Origin: Panacagrimonas perspica | GTDB taxonomy: Bacteria > Pseudomonadota > Gammaproteobacteria > Nevskiales > Nevskiaceae | Direction: 5' to 3' | DNA: 64,000 bases | Assembly (NCBI RefSeq): GCF_004364935.1 | Contig: NZ_SOBT01000010.1 | Location: 496,001-560,000 of the forward strand | Shown here: positions 52,322 through 60,361 of the stretch, one piece after another | Position numbering within the stretch: position 1 is the first letter of the stretch | Layout of the letters: the number at the start of each line of letters is the position of its first letter | The notes under the pieces: generated by a model | The model's database searches: none | Told to the model about the DNA's origin: nothing | Seen by the model: the letters and a program-made list of their open reading frames with translations, nothing else | Program-made: the position numbers and the translations under genes

Positions 52322-53185
52322 ATGACCCATTCCAGCAAGCGGCGTGCGGAGCAGGCGTTCCGCACCGCGTTTCGCGTAGCGCCTCAAGTGGCTCGCGAAG
52401 TGGTGGCCGGCGCGCGCCTGGGCATCTACGGCTGGCAGACACCGGACTTCGAGGGCTTCGAGCTGCCCGAATCCGATGAGCTCGTGCTGGCCCTCCATCT
52501 CGGCGGCTCGCGAAAGGTCCGCGCCGTCACCGACCATGGATTGAGCCGCGCCCAGTCGACGCCCGGCATGATCACGATCCTGCCGCCCGGTCAGCCCCTC
52601 GCGTTCCGTACCGAGGGCAGCGTGCGCGTGGCGACGCTGCACCTGTCCCGCAGCGACGACGACAACAGTCCGCTGGAGCGCCTGGCCCGCTGCACCGCGC
52701 CGCGCTTCGCGTTCCGCGACCCCTACGTCAGCGCCTCGATGGAGGCGATGCTGCGCGCGGCACGCAGCGATCGGCCGATCCCGCCCGACTATCTCTCCAA
52801 GCTCGCCGACGCGCTGCTCTGCCACCTCGCGCTGCTCGCCGACCTGGGTCCGGTAGAACGCGCGGTCGAGGGCGCGCGCCTGAACGAGCTGGTGCAGTAC
52901 GTGGATTCACATCTGGGCGAACGCCTGACCTTGGACGATCTCGCGACGCGTGCCGGGATGAGCCGCGCGCAGTTCACGCGCAGCTTCCGCGATGTCACTG
53001 GCGAGTCGGCACACCGCTACATCACGCGTCGTCGTGTCGAGGCGGCGCAGCGGCTGTTGAGCCAGACCGATCGCGATCTCGCGTGGATCGCGAACGAAAC
53101 GGGCTTCTCGAGCCAGTCCCATTTCACGCGGCAGTTTCACGCGCTGACCGGCAACACGCCGGGCCGCTTCCGCGACGGCCATTAA
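52322..53185 (+). CDS. AraC-family transcriptional regulator
   Basis: A 287-aa regulator. The C-terminal AraC double HTH is complete: LTLDDLATRAGMSRAQFTRSF, then RRVEAAQRLLSQTDRDLAWIANETGFSSQSHFTRQFHALTGNTPGRFR (in pieces). The N-terminal 180 residues are a cupin-like sensor. ATG at 52322; the open frame continues upstream into the intergenic region. Divergent from the membrane/CoxIII-IV operon, a likely target. Followed by a REP and a strong terminator. Confidence 0.92.
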   Translation: MTHSSKRRAEQAFRTAFRVAPQVAREVVAGARLGIYGWQTPDFEGFELPESDELVLALHLGGSRKVRAVTDHGLSRAQSTPGMITILPPGQPLAFRTEGSVRVATLHLSRSDDDNSPLERLARCTAPRFAFRDPYVSASMEAMLRAARSDRPIPPDYLSKLADALLCHLALLADLGPVERAVEGARLNELVQYVDSHLGERLTLDDLATRAGMSRAQFTRSFRDVTGESAHRYITRRRVEAAQRLLSQTDRDLAWIANETGFSSQSHFTRQFHALTGNTPGRFRDGH

Positions 53186-53190
53186 CCGGC

Positions 53191-53255
53191 GTCTGGGTGC
53201 AACCCGGGGGTTTTCCGGACGTCGGCGCAAAGCCCCGGGTTGCACCCGGGCTACG
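53191..53255. repeat. REP-like palindrome 10
   Basis: GTCTGGGTGCAACCCGGGGG at the left (diverged from CGTAGCCCGG) and GGTTGCACCCGGGCTACG at the right, directly before a terminator. Confidence 0.82.
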
Positions 53256-53256
53256 T

Positions 53257-53286
53257 AAAAAAGGACCGGTTTCCCGGTCCTTTTTT
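53257..53286. terminator. Bidirectional intrinsic terminator
   Basis: AAAAAAGGACCGG, TTTC loop, CCGGTCCTTTTTT: a perfect 13-bp stem with A-run and T-run, serving the convergent AraC and aldehyde dehydrogenase genes. Confidence 0.95.
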
Positions 53287-53325
53287 ATCTCCGCAGGCCG
53301 CGCATCACGCGCGCCGCCGCAACGC

Positions 53326-54774
53326 TCACCCCATCACGTACGTCGACTTGTACTGCTGGTAGCCGGCCAGCGCCTCGGGACCGAACTCGCGGCCCAGGCC
53401 GCTGGCCTTCACGCCGCCGAACGGCGAACCGATGGACGGCATGTAGCCGTTGATGCCGATCGTGCCGGTCTGCACCTGGCGCGCCAGCTTGCGTGCACGG
53501 CCTTCGTCGCTGCTCCAGATCGAACCGCCGAGACCGTAGACCGAGTCGTTGGCGATGCGCACCGCGTCGGCCTCGTCCTTGTACGGGATCACCGCGAGCA
53601 CCGGCCCGAAGATCTCGTCGCGCGCGATGCTCGTGCTGTTGTCGGGAACCGCGAACACCGTCGGCTGCACGAACCAGCCGCGGTCGAGTCCCTTGGGCCG
53701 TCCGCCGCCGACGACGAGCTTCGAGTCCGACCTGCCCTTCTCGATGCAGCTCTCGACACGGTTGCGATGCAGCGCAGAGGCCATCGGGCCGACGTGCGTG
53801 CCCATGTCCATCGGATCGCCGACCTTCAGCGACGAGGCCATCGCGGCGAGCGCGTCGACGACCTGCTGGTAGCGGCCCTGCGGCGCGAGGATGCGCGTGC
53901 AGGCGAAGCAGGTCTGGCCGTTGTTGAGCAGCGACACCGACGGCAGGCCCTGCATCACGGTCTCGAGATTCGCATCGTCGAGGATGATCGCGGCCGACTT
54001 GCCGCCGAGTTCCAAGGTCACGGGACGCAGCAGCTCGCCGCAGACGCGCGCGATGGCGCGACCCGCCGCCGTCGAACCGGTGAACGCGACCTTGTCGACA
54101 CCCGGATGCGAGACCAGATACGCCCCGACTTCACGATCCGCCGCGACCCAGTTGATGACACCTGCCGGCACGCCGGCTTCGGCAGCAGACTCGGCCATGA
54201 TGTAGCTGTCGAGGATGGTGCCCGGCGAGGGCTTCATCACCAGCGTGCAGCCCGCGGCCATTGCCGGCGCGATCTTGCTGATGGCGAGCGTCACGGGGAA
54301 ATTCCACGGCACGATGCCGGCGACGACGCCCAGCGGCGCGCGGCTCACCAGGGTCTCGCGGCCCATCTGCGAAGGACGGACTTCATCGGTCTGCAGGTTC
54401 TTCGCCAGCTCGGCGTAGTACGCGAGCACGCCGACGGAGAACTGGCCCTCGAGGCCGCTGCTGACGGCGAGCGGCATGCCGTTCTGAATGCTGACCGCGC
54501 GCGCGATCGCGTCGCTGCGCTTGGCGAGCGCAGCGACAAAGCGTCCCATCACCTCGGCGCGTTCGGCGGGCGTGCTGTTGGCCCAGGGGCCGGTCTCGAA
54601 AGCCTTGCGCGCCGCGGCGACCGCGCGATCGACGTCGGCTTCTGCCGCCTCGGGCACCGAACCGATGACTTCCTCGGTCGTGGCATTGATCAGGTCGAAG
54701 TGCTTCTTCGACGACGGGGCAACCCACTCGCCGCCGATGTAGAACGCGTTCTGCAGATGATCCTGGACACCCAC
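53326..54774 (-). CDS. NAD(P)-dependent aldehyde dehydrogenase
   Basis: A 482-aa aldehyde dehydrogenase that would oxidise the aldehyde from the XylB-like enzyme. Motifs: VPWNFPV (active-site Asn), KPSPGT, FTGSTAAGR (nucleotide), ELGGKSAAI (catalytic Glu), NNGQTCFACTR (catalytic Cys) and EIFGPVL. GTG start at 54774, preceded by AGGAGGAG with a 7-bp spacing; the frame stays open far upstream through the SDR. An operator copy lies 71 bp upstream inside a likely promoter. Confidence 0.92.
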   Translation of the reverse strand: MGVQDHLQNAFYIGGEWVAPSSKKHFDLINATTEEVIGSVPEAAEADVDRAVAAARKAFETGPWANSTPAERAEVMGRFVAALAKRSDAIARAVSIQNGMPLAVSSGLEGQFSVGVLAYYAELAKNLQTDEVRPSQMGRETLVSRAPLGVVAGIVPWNFPVTLAISKIAPAMAAGCTLVMKPSPGTILDSYIMAESAAEAGVPAGVINWVAADREVGAYLVSHPGVDKVAFTGSTAAGRAIARVCGELLRPVTLELGGKSAAIILDDANLETVMQGLPSVSLLNNGQTCFACTRILAPQGRYQQVVDALAAMASSLKVGDPMDMGTHVGPMASALHRNRVESCIEKGRSDSKLVVGGGRPKGLDRGWFVQPTVFAVPDNSTSIARDEIFGPVLAVIPYKDEADAVRIANDSVYGLGGSIWSSDEGRARKLARQVQTGTIGINGYMPSIGSPFGGVKASGLGREFGPEALAGYQQYKSTYVMG

Positions 54775-54845
54775 TGGGGTACTCCTCCTGGTATGCACTC
54801 GAGGCCACGGAACCGAACGGTTTCCGGCCATCGCGACCTTATATC

Positions 54846-54859
54846 GTATGGTTCCGTAC
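54846..54859. promoter_or_regulatory. Operator copy 7 (GTATGGTTCCGTAC)
   Basis: Shared palindrome. On the minus strand it fills the 17-bp spacer between TGGACT (54866-54861) and TATAAG (54843-54838), the probable aldehyde dehydrogenase promoter. Confidence 0.85.
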
Positions 54860-54876
54860 GAGTCCAGCGGGCATCC

Positions 54877-54946
54877 CGTAGCCCGGACGAAGTCCGGGTC
54901 GCCGCTGGGAAGCCGGAGAAGAGCCCCGGACTTCGTCCGGGCTACG
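54877..54946. repeat. REP-like palindrome 11
   Basis: CGTAGCCCGGACGAAGTCCG and the inverse end, just upstream of operator copy 7 with respect to the aldehyde dehydrogenase and 7 bp past the SDR stop. Confidence 0.9.
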
Positions 54947-54953
54947 AAGCCAT

Positions 54954-55865
54954 TCAGCGCGTCGGCTTCTTCGTGATGCCTTCGGTCAGCAGCTTGGGCT
55001 TCGCATCGAGATGAAAGCCGCCGAACGGCTGCGACTTGTCGGACGGCGTGCCGGTGCGCGGTGACGGCGGGTTCCAGCAGTTGCGTGCGTTGGGCGCACC
55101 ACCGTCGACGCGGATGCACGAACCGGTGATGAACGAGGCCACCGGCGACAGCAGGTACACGATGGCGCCCGACATCTCGGCGACGTTGCCGTAGCGCTGG
55201 GCCGGAATCGTCGGCGGAAATTTCAGGATTTCCTTCTGCGCATCCGGCTCGTAGGTATCGAAGCCGCTGCTCTCGATGCCACCGGGCGCCACGCAGTTCA
55301 CGCGCACGCCGGCCGGCGCCCACTCGGACGCGGCACTCTCGCTCAAGGTCCACATGCCGCCGCGCGAAGCACCCGAATGCGCGTAGTTGGCCCAGCCGTT
55401 CCAGATGTCCGCGATGATGTTGACGATGCTGCCGCCGTTCTTTTCCATCCAGCGGTTGTAGACCTCGCGCATCACCATGAAGCCGCCGAACAGGTTCAGG
55501 CGCACCACGGCCTCGAAGCCCTTGCTGCTGATTTCCTTCAGCGGCTGGCGATACTGGCCGCCCGCGTTGTTGACGAGGCCGTCGATGCGTCCATGCGCGG
55601 CGAGAACGCCGTCGACCATCGCGATCACCTGCTCTTCCTTGCGGATGTCGCAGATGTGCAGGCTGACCTTGCCGTGGATGCCCTCGGCCTCGATTTCCTC
55701 GCGCACTTTCGCCAGCTTGTCCTCGTCGCGACCGACGATGGCCACCGTGGCGCCGAGCGAAGCCAACTCATGGGCGGTGCAGCGCCCGATGCCCGAGCCC
55801 CCGCCGGTGATGATGATGACCTGGCCCTCGAACAGGCCGGGGCGGTAGACGGATTGGTAAGGCAT
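54954..55865 (-). CDS. SDR, peroxisomal enoyl/dienoyl-CoA reductase-like
   Basis: A 303-aa SDR: TGGGSGIG near residues 20-27, NNAGGQYRQPLKEIS and VAPGGIES. The catalytic region lacks YxxxK and reads HSGASRGGM, with Arg in the Lys position, so cofactor handling may differ. NNAGGQ..P...IS is typical of the trans-2-enoyl-CoA reductase branch. I chose the ATG at 55865 (MPYQSVYRPGLFEGQ), preceded by ACTCCCTCC complement GGAGGGAGT. Operator copy 8 lies 31 bp upstream, shared with the divergent gene. Confidence 0.87.
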   Translation of the reverse strand: MPYQSVYRPGLFEGQVIIITGGGSGIGRCTAHELASLGATVAIVGRDEDKLAKVREEIEAEGIHGKVSLHICDIRKEEQVIAMVDGVLAAHGRIDGLVNNAGGQYRQPLKEISSKGFEAVVRLNLFGGFMVMREVYNRWMEKNGGSIVNIIADIWNGWANYAHSGASRGGMWTLSESAASEWAPAGVRVNCVAPGGIESSGFDTYEPDAQKEILKFPPTIPAQRYGNVAEMSGAIVYLLSPVASFITGSCIRVDGGAPNARNCWNPPSPRTGTPSDKSQPFGGFHLDAKPKLLTEGITKKPTR

Positions 55866-55896
55866 GGAGGGAGTCACCCGGTGTGGTAGTTCCTTG

Positions 55897-55910
55897 GTAC
55901 GGTACCGTAT
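55897..55910. promoter_or_regulatory. Operator copy 8 (GTACGGTACCGTAT)
   Basis: The most symmetric copy, one base from the perfect palindrome GTACGGTACCGTAC. It lies in the 104-bp divergent region between the SDR and the lipocalin-like gene. Confidence 0.87.
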
Positions 55911-55969
55911 CATCGGCAATCCGTGGTTTATAGACCGACACCGTTCACTTTTCCCTTCGAGGAGACGTC

Positions 55970-56902
55970 ATGAACAAGCTCACCCCCAATCGTCCAGTCC
56001 CGGTACTCGATGTCGTGCACGACGGCCGTCACGTCCTGCAGGACCTGCCGCTGGCACGCGAGTCGATCCCCTACGTCATCGCCCTGCCCGAACAAGGCAT
56101 CGGCGCCTTCGTCTACACCTGGGTGACCAAGGACAGCCTGGCGGGTTCGGCCTGCGTGGCCTTCGGTCCGGGCGTGGCCACGCCCATCGCCGAGAAGACC
56201 GACGGCATCGAGGTACCGCGCAAGCAGAGCTTCGACAACTGGAACGTCGGCAAGCTCACGCTGCAGCACGACCTCAAGCTCGAGCGCGCACGCGTGAAGG
56301 TCGACGGCGAGCGCTTCGGCCTCGACGCGCAGTTCGAAGCCCTGCATCCGGCCTATGCGTACGCCTTCCATCCGGACGGCTGCCCGACCTGGGCCGCCAC
56401 CAATCGCACCGAACAGGCGGGCCGCCTGCACGGGAAGATCCGCATCGACGGCAAGGAGCACAATTTCGAGACGGCCTGCGCGCGCGATCACTCCTGGGGC
56501 ACGCGCAACTGGGATGTGCCGCAGAACTGGAAGTGGCTGCACGCGCAGGCCGGCGACACCTGCGTGCACTTCTGGCACATCAATGCGCGCGGCCGCAACG
56601 AGCTGCGCGGTTACGTGTCGCGTGACGGCCGCATGGCCGAAGTCGCGCGCGCCGACTACGAGTTCGAGACCGACGACCAGTACCGCCAGACGCGCATCGT
56701 GGCCGAAGTCGAGGACACCGCGGGCCGCAAGCTGCGCGTCGAGGGCCAGTACTTCGCGACGTTCCCGTTCCTGCCGGTCCCGAGCTGCACGCTCAACGAA
56801 GGCGCGATGACCTGCACGATCGACGGCCAGAAGGGCGTGGGCTGGACCGAGTTCATGTGGCCCACGGAATACCTCGACTTCCTGCGCAACGAGAAGGCCT
56901 GA
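55970..56902 (+). CDS. AttH/CrtC-like (DUF7064-type) lipocalin-fold protein
   Basis: A 310-aa soluble protein. The segment ARDHSWGTRNWDVPQNWKW is the hallmark of the AttH/hydroxyneurosporene-synthase-like double-lipocalin group (RDHSWGxRxW). Such proteins occur near phosphotransferases and acyl-CoA dehydrogenases in terpenoid and steroid clusters. They might bind or hydrate hydrophobic substrates; no reaction is proven. CGAGGAGACGTC precedes the ATG. Under operator copy 8 with the divergent SDR. Confidence 0.78.
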   Translation: MNKLTPNRPVPVLDVVHDGRHVLQDLPLARESIPYVIALPEQGIGAFVYTWVTKDSLAGSACVAFGPGVATPIAEKTDGIEVPRKQSFDNWNVGKLTLQHDLKLERARVKVDGERFGLDAQFEALHPAYAYAFHPDGCPTWAATNRTEQAGRLHGKIRIDGKEHNFETACARDHSWGTRNWDVPQNWKWLHAQAGDTCVHFWHINARGRNELRGYVSRDGRMAEVARADYEFETDDQYRQTRIVAEVEDTAGRKLRVEGQYFATFPFLPVPSCTLNEGAMTCTIDGQKGVGWTEFMWPTEYLDFLRNEKA

Positions 56903-56989
56903 GCCTGTCGGGGATTCCCCGTCTGGCAGTCCTCGACGGATTGCCAGACGATGGGCCGTTGGCGCGACGACGCGCAGGAGGGGAATTCG

Positions 56990-57266
56990 ATGGACACCCC
57001 CCGAGTTCACGAAAGAGCTGGCCGCGCGCGGCTTCAGCCCGCCCATCCCGGGCGACTATCCCGCGAACTGCTTCAACGATTTCCACACGCACCCGTTCGA
57101 CGTGCGTGGCCTGATCACCTCGGGCGAGATGACGCTGACGATGCAGGGCAAGGCCACGACGTTCCGGTCCGGCGAGATCTTCACGATGCCGGTCGGCGTA
57201 TCGCACCAGGAGAACGTGGGGCCGAATGGCGTCGAGTACATCTGGGGCCGCTCACCATCCGCATGA
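56990..57266 (+). pseudogene. Cupin-domain gene with a frameshift in a C6 run
   Basis: AGGAGGGG stands six bases before the ATG at 56990, an excellent start (ATG GAC ACC). After a run of six C (56997-57002) the start frame continues as non-protein-like sequence, while the +1-shifted frame from 57003 to the TGA at 57264-57266 encodes a cupin: EFTKELAARGF, NDFHTHPFDVRGLITSGEMTLTMQGK, FRSGEIFTMPVGVSHQENVG. With five C the gene would be one 91-codon frame (MDTPEFTKEL...). It is a real frameshift, a sequencing error in a homopolymer, or a slippage-controlled switch. Confidence 0.75.
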
Positions 57267-57267
57267 G

Positions 57268-57336
57268 CGTAGCCCGGGTGAAACCCGGGGTTGTTTTTTC
57301 ACCCCTCGCGAAAAGCCCGGGTTTCATCCCGGGCCC
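57268..57336. repeat. REP-like palindrome 12
   Basis: Starts two bases after the cupin stop codon: CGTAGCCCGGGTGAAACCCG at the left, GGGTTTCATCCCGGGCCCCG at the right (diverged end). Also contains TTTTTT near its centre. Confidence 0.85.
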
Positions 57337-57342
57337 CGAGTC

Positions 57343-57729
57343 TCAGGCCGCGATGACGAACAGCGCGACCACGCAGGCCACCGCAGCGCCCCACACCAGC
57401 GAGCGCAGCGTGCCCCAGTCCGCCAGGTAGCAGATTCCGTACGCGACGCGCGCGGCCACCCAGCCCATCGCGAGCAGATCGATCGTCGACTGCGCGCCGC
57501 CGGCGAGATGCGAAATGATCACCGCCGCAGCGAACGCCGGGAACGCCTCGAAGGCGTTGAGCTGCGCCCAGTGCGCACGCTTCTGCATGCCTGAGACGGT
57601 TTCCAGGAACTCGCGCGGCGCGCTGTTCTGGCCGAAGGACATCTTCTGCGAGCCGCCGAACTTGGCCGTCGCCGTCCACATCAGCGGCATGAACGCGCCG
57701 ATCAACACACACCAGTAAGCCGTGGTCAT
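57343..57729 (-). CDS. MAPEG-family membrane protein
   Basis: A 128-aa protein with four helices. PREFLETVSGMQKRAHWAQLNAFEAFPAFAAAVI and the ARVAYGICYLADWGTLRSLVW segment are typical of bacterial MAPEG proteins (membrane-associated glutathione/eicosanoid metabolism; RAxxAxxNxxExxP pattern). Probably glutathione-dependent detoxification of electrophiles such as epoxides, but not shown. ATG at 57729; it follows the enoyl-CoA hydratase by 31 bp. Confidence 0.85.
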   Translation of the reverse strand: MTTAYWCVLIGAFMPLMWTATAKFGGSQKMSFGQNSAPREFLETVSGMQKRAHWAQLNAFEAFPAFAAAVIISHLAGGAQSTIDLLAMGWVAARVAYGICYLADWGTLRSLVWGAAVACVVALFVIAA

Positions 57730-57760
57730 GCCCTGTTGCTCCCTTCTATCGTTGAATGAT

Positions 57761-58549
57761 TCAGCGTCCCGAGAACTCGGGCTTTCGTTTGGCCAGCACC
57801 GCCTGGATCGCGTTCCAGGAATCGTCGGTCTTCGCGCACTGCGAGATCGCGCGCGCCTCGAACTCGAGCTGCGTCTCCAGCGGCTGGTCGTGCGTCGACA
57901 ACAGCAGGCGTTTCATCTCGCCGTAGGTTTTCGTCGGACCGCTCGCGACCTGGCGTGCGAGCGCCATCGCTTCGGCTTCCAGGTCCGCGTCCTCGACCAG
58001 ACGCGAGATCAGCCCGTACTCGGCCGCCTGCCCGGCGCTCCACATCTGGTTGAGCATCAGGAATTCCGCGGCGCGACGCGTACCGACGCGGCGCGGGATG
58101 AAGTACGTGCCAGCGCCGTCGCTGACGAATCCGATGGCGTTGTACGCGGCATAGAAACGGGCCGAACGCCCGGCGACGGCGAAGTCCGCCATCGCGGTGA
58201 GCGCCACGGCGCCGCCGGTCACCAGACCATGCGCCGCCAGCACGACGGGTGCGTCGCAACGCGCGAAGCGTGAAATCGCCATGTGCAGGTCCGCGGTCGC
58301 CGCCTTCAAGCGTCGCGGCAGCAAGGCGCGATCGGCGCCGAGCCACTTGAGGTCAGCCCCGACGCTGAAATACTTGCCCTGCGCCCGGATCAGGATGGCT
58401 CGCACGCCGGGTGTCTCGTCGCATTCGATCGCGGCCTCGCAGAGCTGCGAGCAGAACGCCTGATCGAACGGATTCCCGCGCTCCGGCTGCGTCAGCGTGA
58501 CGTGGGCGATGGACTCGCGGACTTCGACCTGCACGGCACGCACGTCCAC
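57761..58549 (-). CDS. Enoyl-CoA hydratase/isomerase family protein
   Basis: A 262-aa crotonase-fold protein, paralogue of the gene at 41944. GKYFSVGADLKWLG and LVTGGAVALTAMAD form the oxyanion hole. The catalytic region is YNAIGFVSDGAGTYF, without the hydratase Glu pair and with Asp as in PaaG-type proteins, so an isomerase or another crotonase reaction is possible. GTG start at 58549 with GAGGAG upstream. Confidence 0.87.
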   Translation of the reverse strand: MDVRAVQVEVRESIAHVTLTQPERGNPFDQAFCSQLCEAAIECDETPGVRAILIRAQGKYFSVGADLKWLGADRALLPRRLKAATADLHMAISRFARCDAPVVLAAHGLVTGGAVALTAMADFAVAGRSARFYAAYNAIGFVSDGAGTYFIPRRVGTRRAAEFLMLNQMWSAGQAAEYGLISRLVEDADLEAEAMALARQVASGPTKTYGEMKRLLLSTHDQPLETQLEFEARAISQCAKTDDSWNAIQAVLAKRKPEFSGR

Positions 58550-58591
58550 CAGCCTGCTCCTCGTCGGAAAGGCGGAATGCTACTCGCAGAC

Positions 58592-58660
58592 CGTAGCCCG
58601 GGCGAAGCCCGGGGCTCCCCTCGCATAGCGAGCGCAACCCCGGGCTGCGCCCGGGCTACG
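58592..58660. repeat. REP-like palindrome 13
   Basis: CGTAGCCCGGGCGAAGCCCG at the left and its inverse at the right, between the enoyl-CoA hydratase start and the SnoaL-like stop. Confidence 0.9.
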
Positions 58661-58672
58661 GTGGCGCCGACT

Positions 58673-59074
58673 TCAGGCCTTCTTCGTGAACGCTGCCTGC
58701 GCGACCGAGGTGTTCATGAAGTCGCGGAAGCGCGTCCACTTGCCGTCCTTCATCGTGATGACGTGCACGAAATCGGACTCGATGCTGCCGCCGGTCGATT
58801 TCGCCGTCAGGCGCAGATGCCCGGTGACGATCACCTTGTCGCGCTCGGAGATGAATTCCTCGGCATCGAACTGGTGGATGTCCACCGAGGCGAGCACGGT
58901 CTCGAAGAACTTGCGCGCACCGGCCTGCCCCTTGAACGTGTTGGCGTACGGAATCACCGGCGGGCCGTAGAACTCGATCAGCACGTCTTCCGACAGCAAC
59001 TCGAGGATCGCAGGCACATCGCCGCGGCCGAAACGCCCGAAGATTTCCTGTGTGATGGCGACATTGTTGTTCAT
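58673..59074 (-). CDS. SnoaL/NTF2-fold protein (ketosteroid-isomerase-like)
   Basis: A 133-aa protein of the SnoaL-like fold: ITQEIFGRFGRGDVPAILELLSEDVLIEFYGP, TFKGQAGARKFFETVL, and WTRFRDFMNTSVAQAAF. It lacks the LEH catalytic set seen in the protein at 19564. Possible roles are isomerase, cyclase or binding protein. Start at ATG 59074, 5 bp after the P450 stop, so the two are coupled and this protein may act on the P450 product. Confidence 0.82.
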   Translation of the reverse strand: MNNNVAITQEIFGRFGRGDVPAILELLSEDVLIEFYGPPVIPYANTFKGQAGARKFFETVLASVDIHQFDAEEFISERDKVIVTGHLRLTAKSTGGSIESDFVHVITMKDGKWTRFRDFMNTSVAQAAFTKKA

Positions 59075-59079
59075 GGTGA

Positions 59080-60300
59080 TCAGGCTCTCTGGAACAGGAC
59101 GGGGAGACGGGTGACGCTGTGCTGGAGCAAGGTGGCGCGCTGCGGTTCGGCGGGTTCGCTGCCCGGGTTCATCGCGCTGAAGCGGTCGAGCACGCCTTCG
59201 ATCAGGCAGGCGGTCTCGAGATTGGCGAGCGGCGCACCCAGGCAGAAATGGATGCCGTGACCGAAGCTGAGTTGCGCACCTGCGTTGTCGCGGTCCAGGC
59301 GCAGGCGCCGCGGCTCCGGGAACACTTTCGGATCGTGGTTGGCCGCAGCGAAGAACAGCGCCACCCACTCGCCCGCGCGGATCTGCTTGCCGCCGATCTC
59401 GACGTCACGCATGACCTTGCGGAACAGGCGCTGGGGCGGGCCCGCCATGCGCAGGGTCTCCTGCTGGAATCGCGACAGCAGCGTGCGATCCTCGCGCAGT
59501 TTCGCGAACACGTCCGGGTTGTCCACCAGCGCACGCAGGCAGTTGGCCGCGTAGTACATCGTCGTCTCGGCACCGGCCACCACGAGCGTGAAGCAGAAGC
59601 GCCAGACCTCGTCGCGCGTCAGCCGTGCGCCTTCCGATTCGGCAACCAGCAGCGCGTCCACGAGATCGTCGCCCGGCTTGCCGCCTTCCGCGAGGCGCTT
59701 GGCGCGCGCGTCGACCATCTGCATGAAGTAGCCGACCATCTCCATGTTGCTCTGCGTGCGCTCTTCCACGCTCATGTCGGCCGACAACATGAAGGCGTTG
59801 GCCCAGCGCTGGAACTTGTCCGTCATCTCGTCCGGCTGGCCGAGCAGCCTGACCATGAGCTGAGCAGGCAGCGGCGCGCACAGCTTCTCGACGACATCGA
59901 CGTCACCATCGGGCAGTCCGTCGATCAGCTTCTTCACGACGGCCTGCACGTGGGGACGCAGTTCTGCCACGCGCCGCGGCGTGAAGGCCTGCACGACCAC
60001 GCGACGCAGCTTCGCGTGCTCGGGGTCGTCGTGATTGACGAGCATCAGCGTGGGCGCATCCGTGCCCTGCTGGAAATTCGCCGACGAGAACGTCTGGTGA
60101 TCCTTGGCCGCGGCGGCCACCTGCTCGTAGCTGAGCAGCGCCCAGGCCTGGATCGGCGGGTCGAAACCCGGCACCGTTCCGGGCGGCCAGTCGGCATAGC
60201 CGGACACCGGGGAGTCGGCGCGCAGCGCATCATAGGCAGGGTAGGGATTCGCGATGACTTCGGGCGTCGCGAGTCGGCCAGGGTCGAAACTGGTTTCCAC
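59080..60300 (-). CDS. Cytochrome P450, class I bacterial type
   Basis: A 406-aa soluble P450. I-helix motif AGAETTMYY (oxygen activation), ETLR in the K helix (ExxR), and haem loop FGHGIHFCLGAPLANLE with the Cys ligand near residue 350. HDDPEHAKLRRVV is the C-helix motif. GTG start at 60300 with AGGAG six bases upstream. It needs a ferredoxin and reductase, none adjacent. Resembles CYP families that hydroxylate terpenes, steroids or fatty acids; substrate unknown. Divergent from a MarR-like regulator. Confidence 0.93.
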   Translation of the reverse strand: METSFDPGRLATPEVIANPYPAYDALRADSPVSGYADWPPGTVPGFDPPIQAWALLSYEQVAAAAKDHQTFSSANFQQGTDAPTLMLVNHDDPEHAKLRRVVVQAFTPRRVAELRPHVQAVVKKLIDGLPDGDVDVVEKLCAPLPAQLMVRLLGQPDEMTDKFQRWANAFMLSADMSVEERTQSNMEMVGYFMQMVDARAKRLAEGGKPGDDLVDALLVAESEGARLTRDEVWRFCFTLVVAGAETTMYYAANCLRALVDNPDVFAKLREDRTLLSRFQQETLRMAGPPQRLFRKVMRDVEIGGKQIRAGEWVALFFAAANHDPKVFPEPRRLRLDRDNAGAQLSFGHGIHFCLGAPLANLETACLIEGVLDRFSAMNPGSEPAEPQRATLLQHSVTRLPVLFQRA

Positions 60301-60343
60301 GTTTTCTCCTCAGGGAGCCGGTCTTGACCGTCTCCTCGTTAAT

Positions 60344-60354
60344 AATTGCCAATT
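60344..60354. promoter_or_regulatory. Candidate MarR-like operator (AATTGCCAATT)
   Basis: Perfect 5-bp inverted repeat AATTG-C-CAATT inside an AT-rich patch in the 61-bp divergent region between the P450 and the regulator. Different from the GTAYGGT palindrome. Confidence 0.6.
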
Positions 60355-60361
60355 TGTAACT

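Noticed and set aside
56951-57430. 159-codon plus-strand frame through the cupin region
   Set aside because: It follows the start frame past the C6 run, giving non-protein-like sequence that runs through a REP; the cupin is in the shifted frame.
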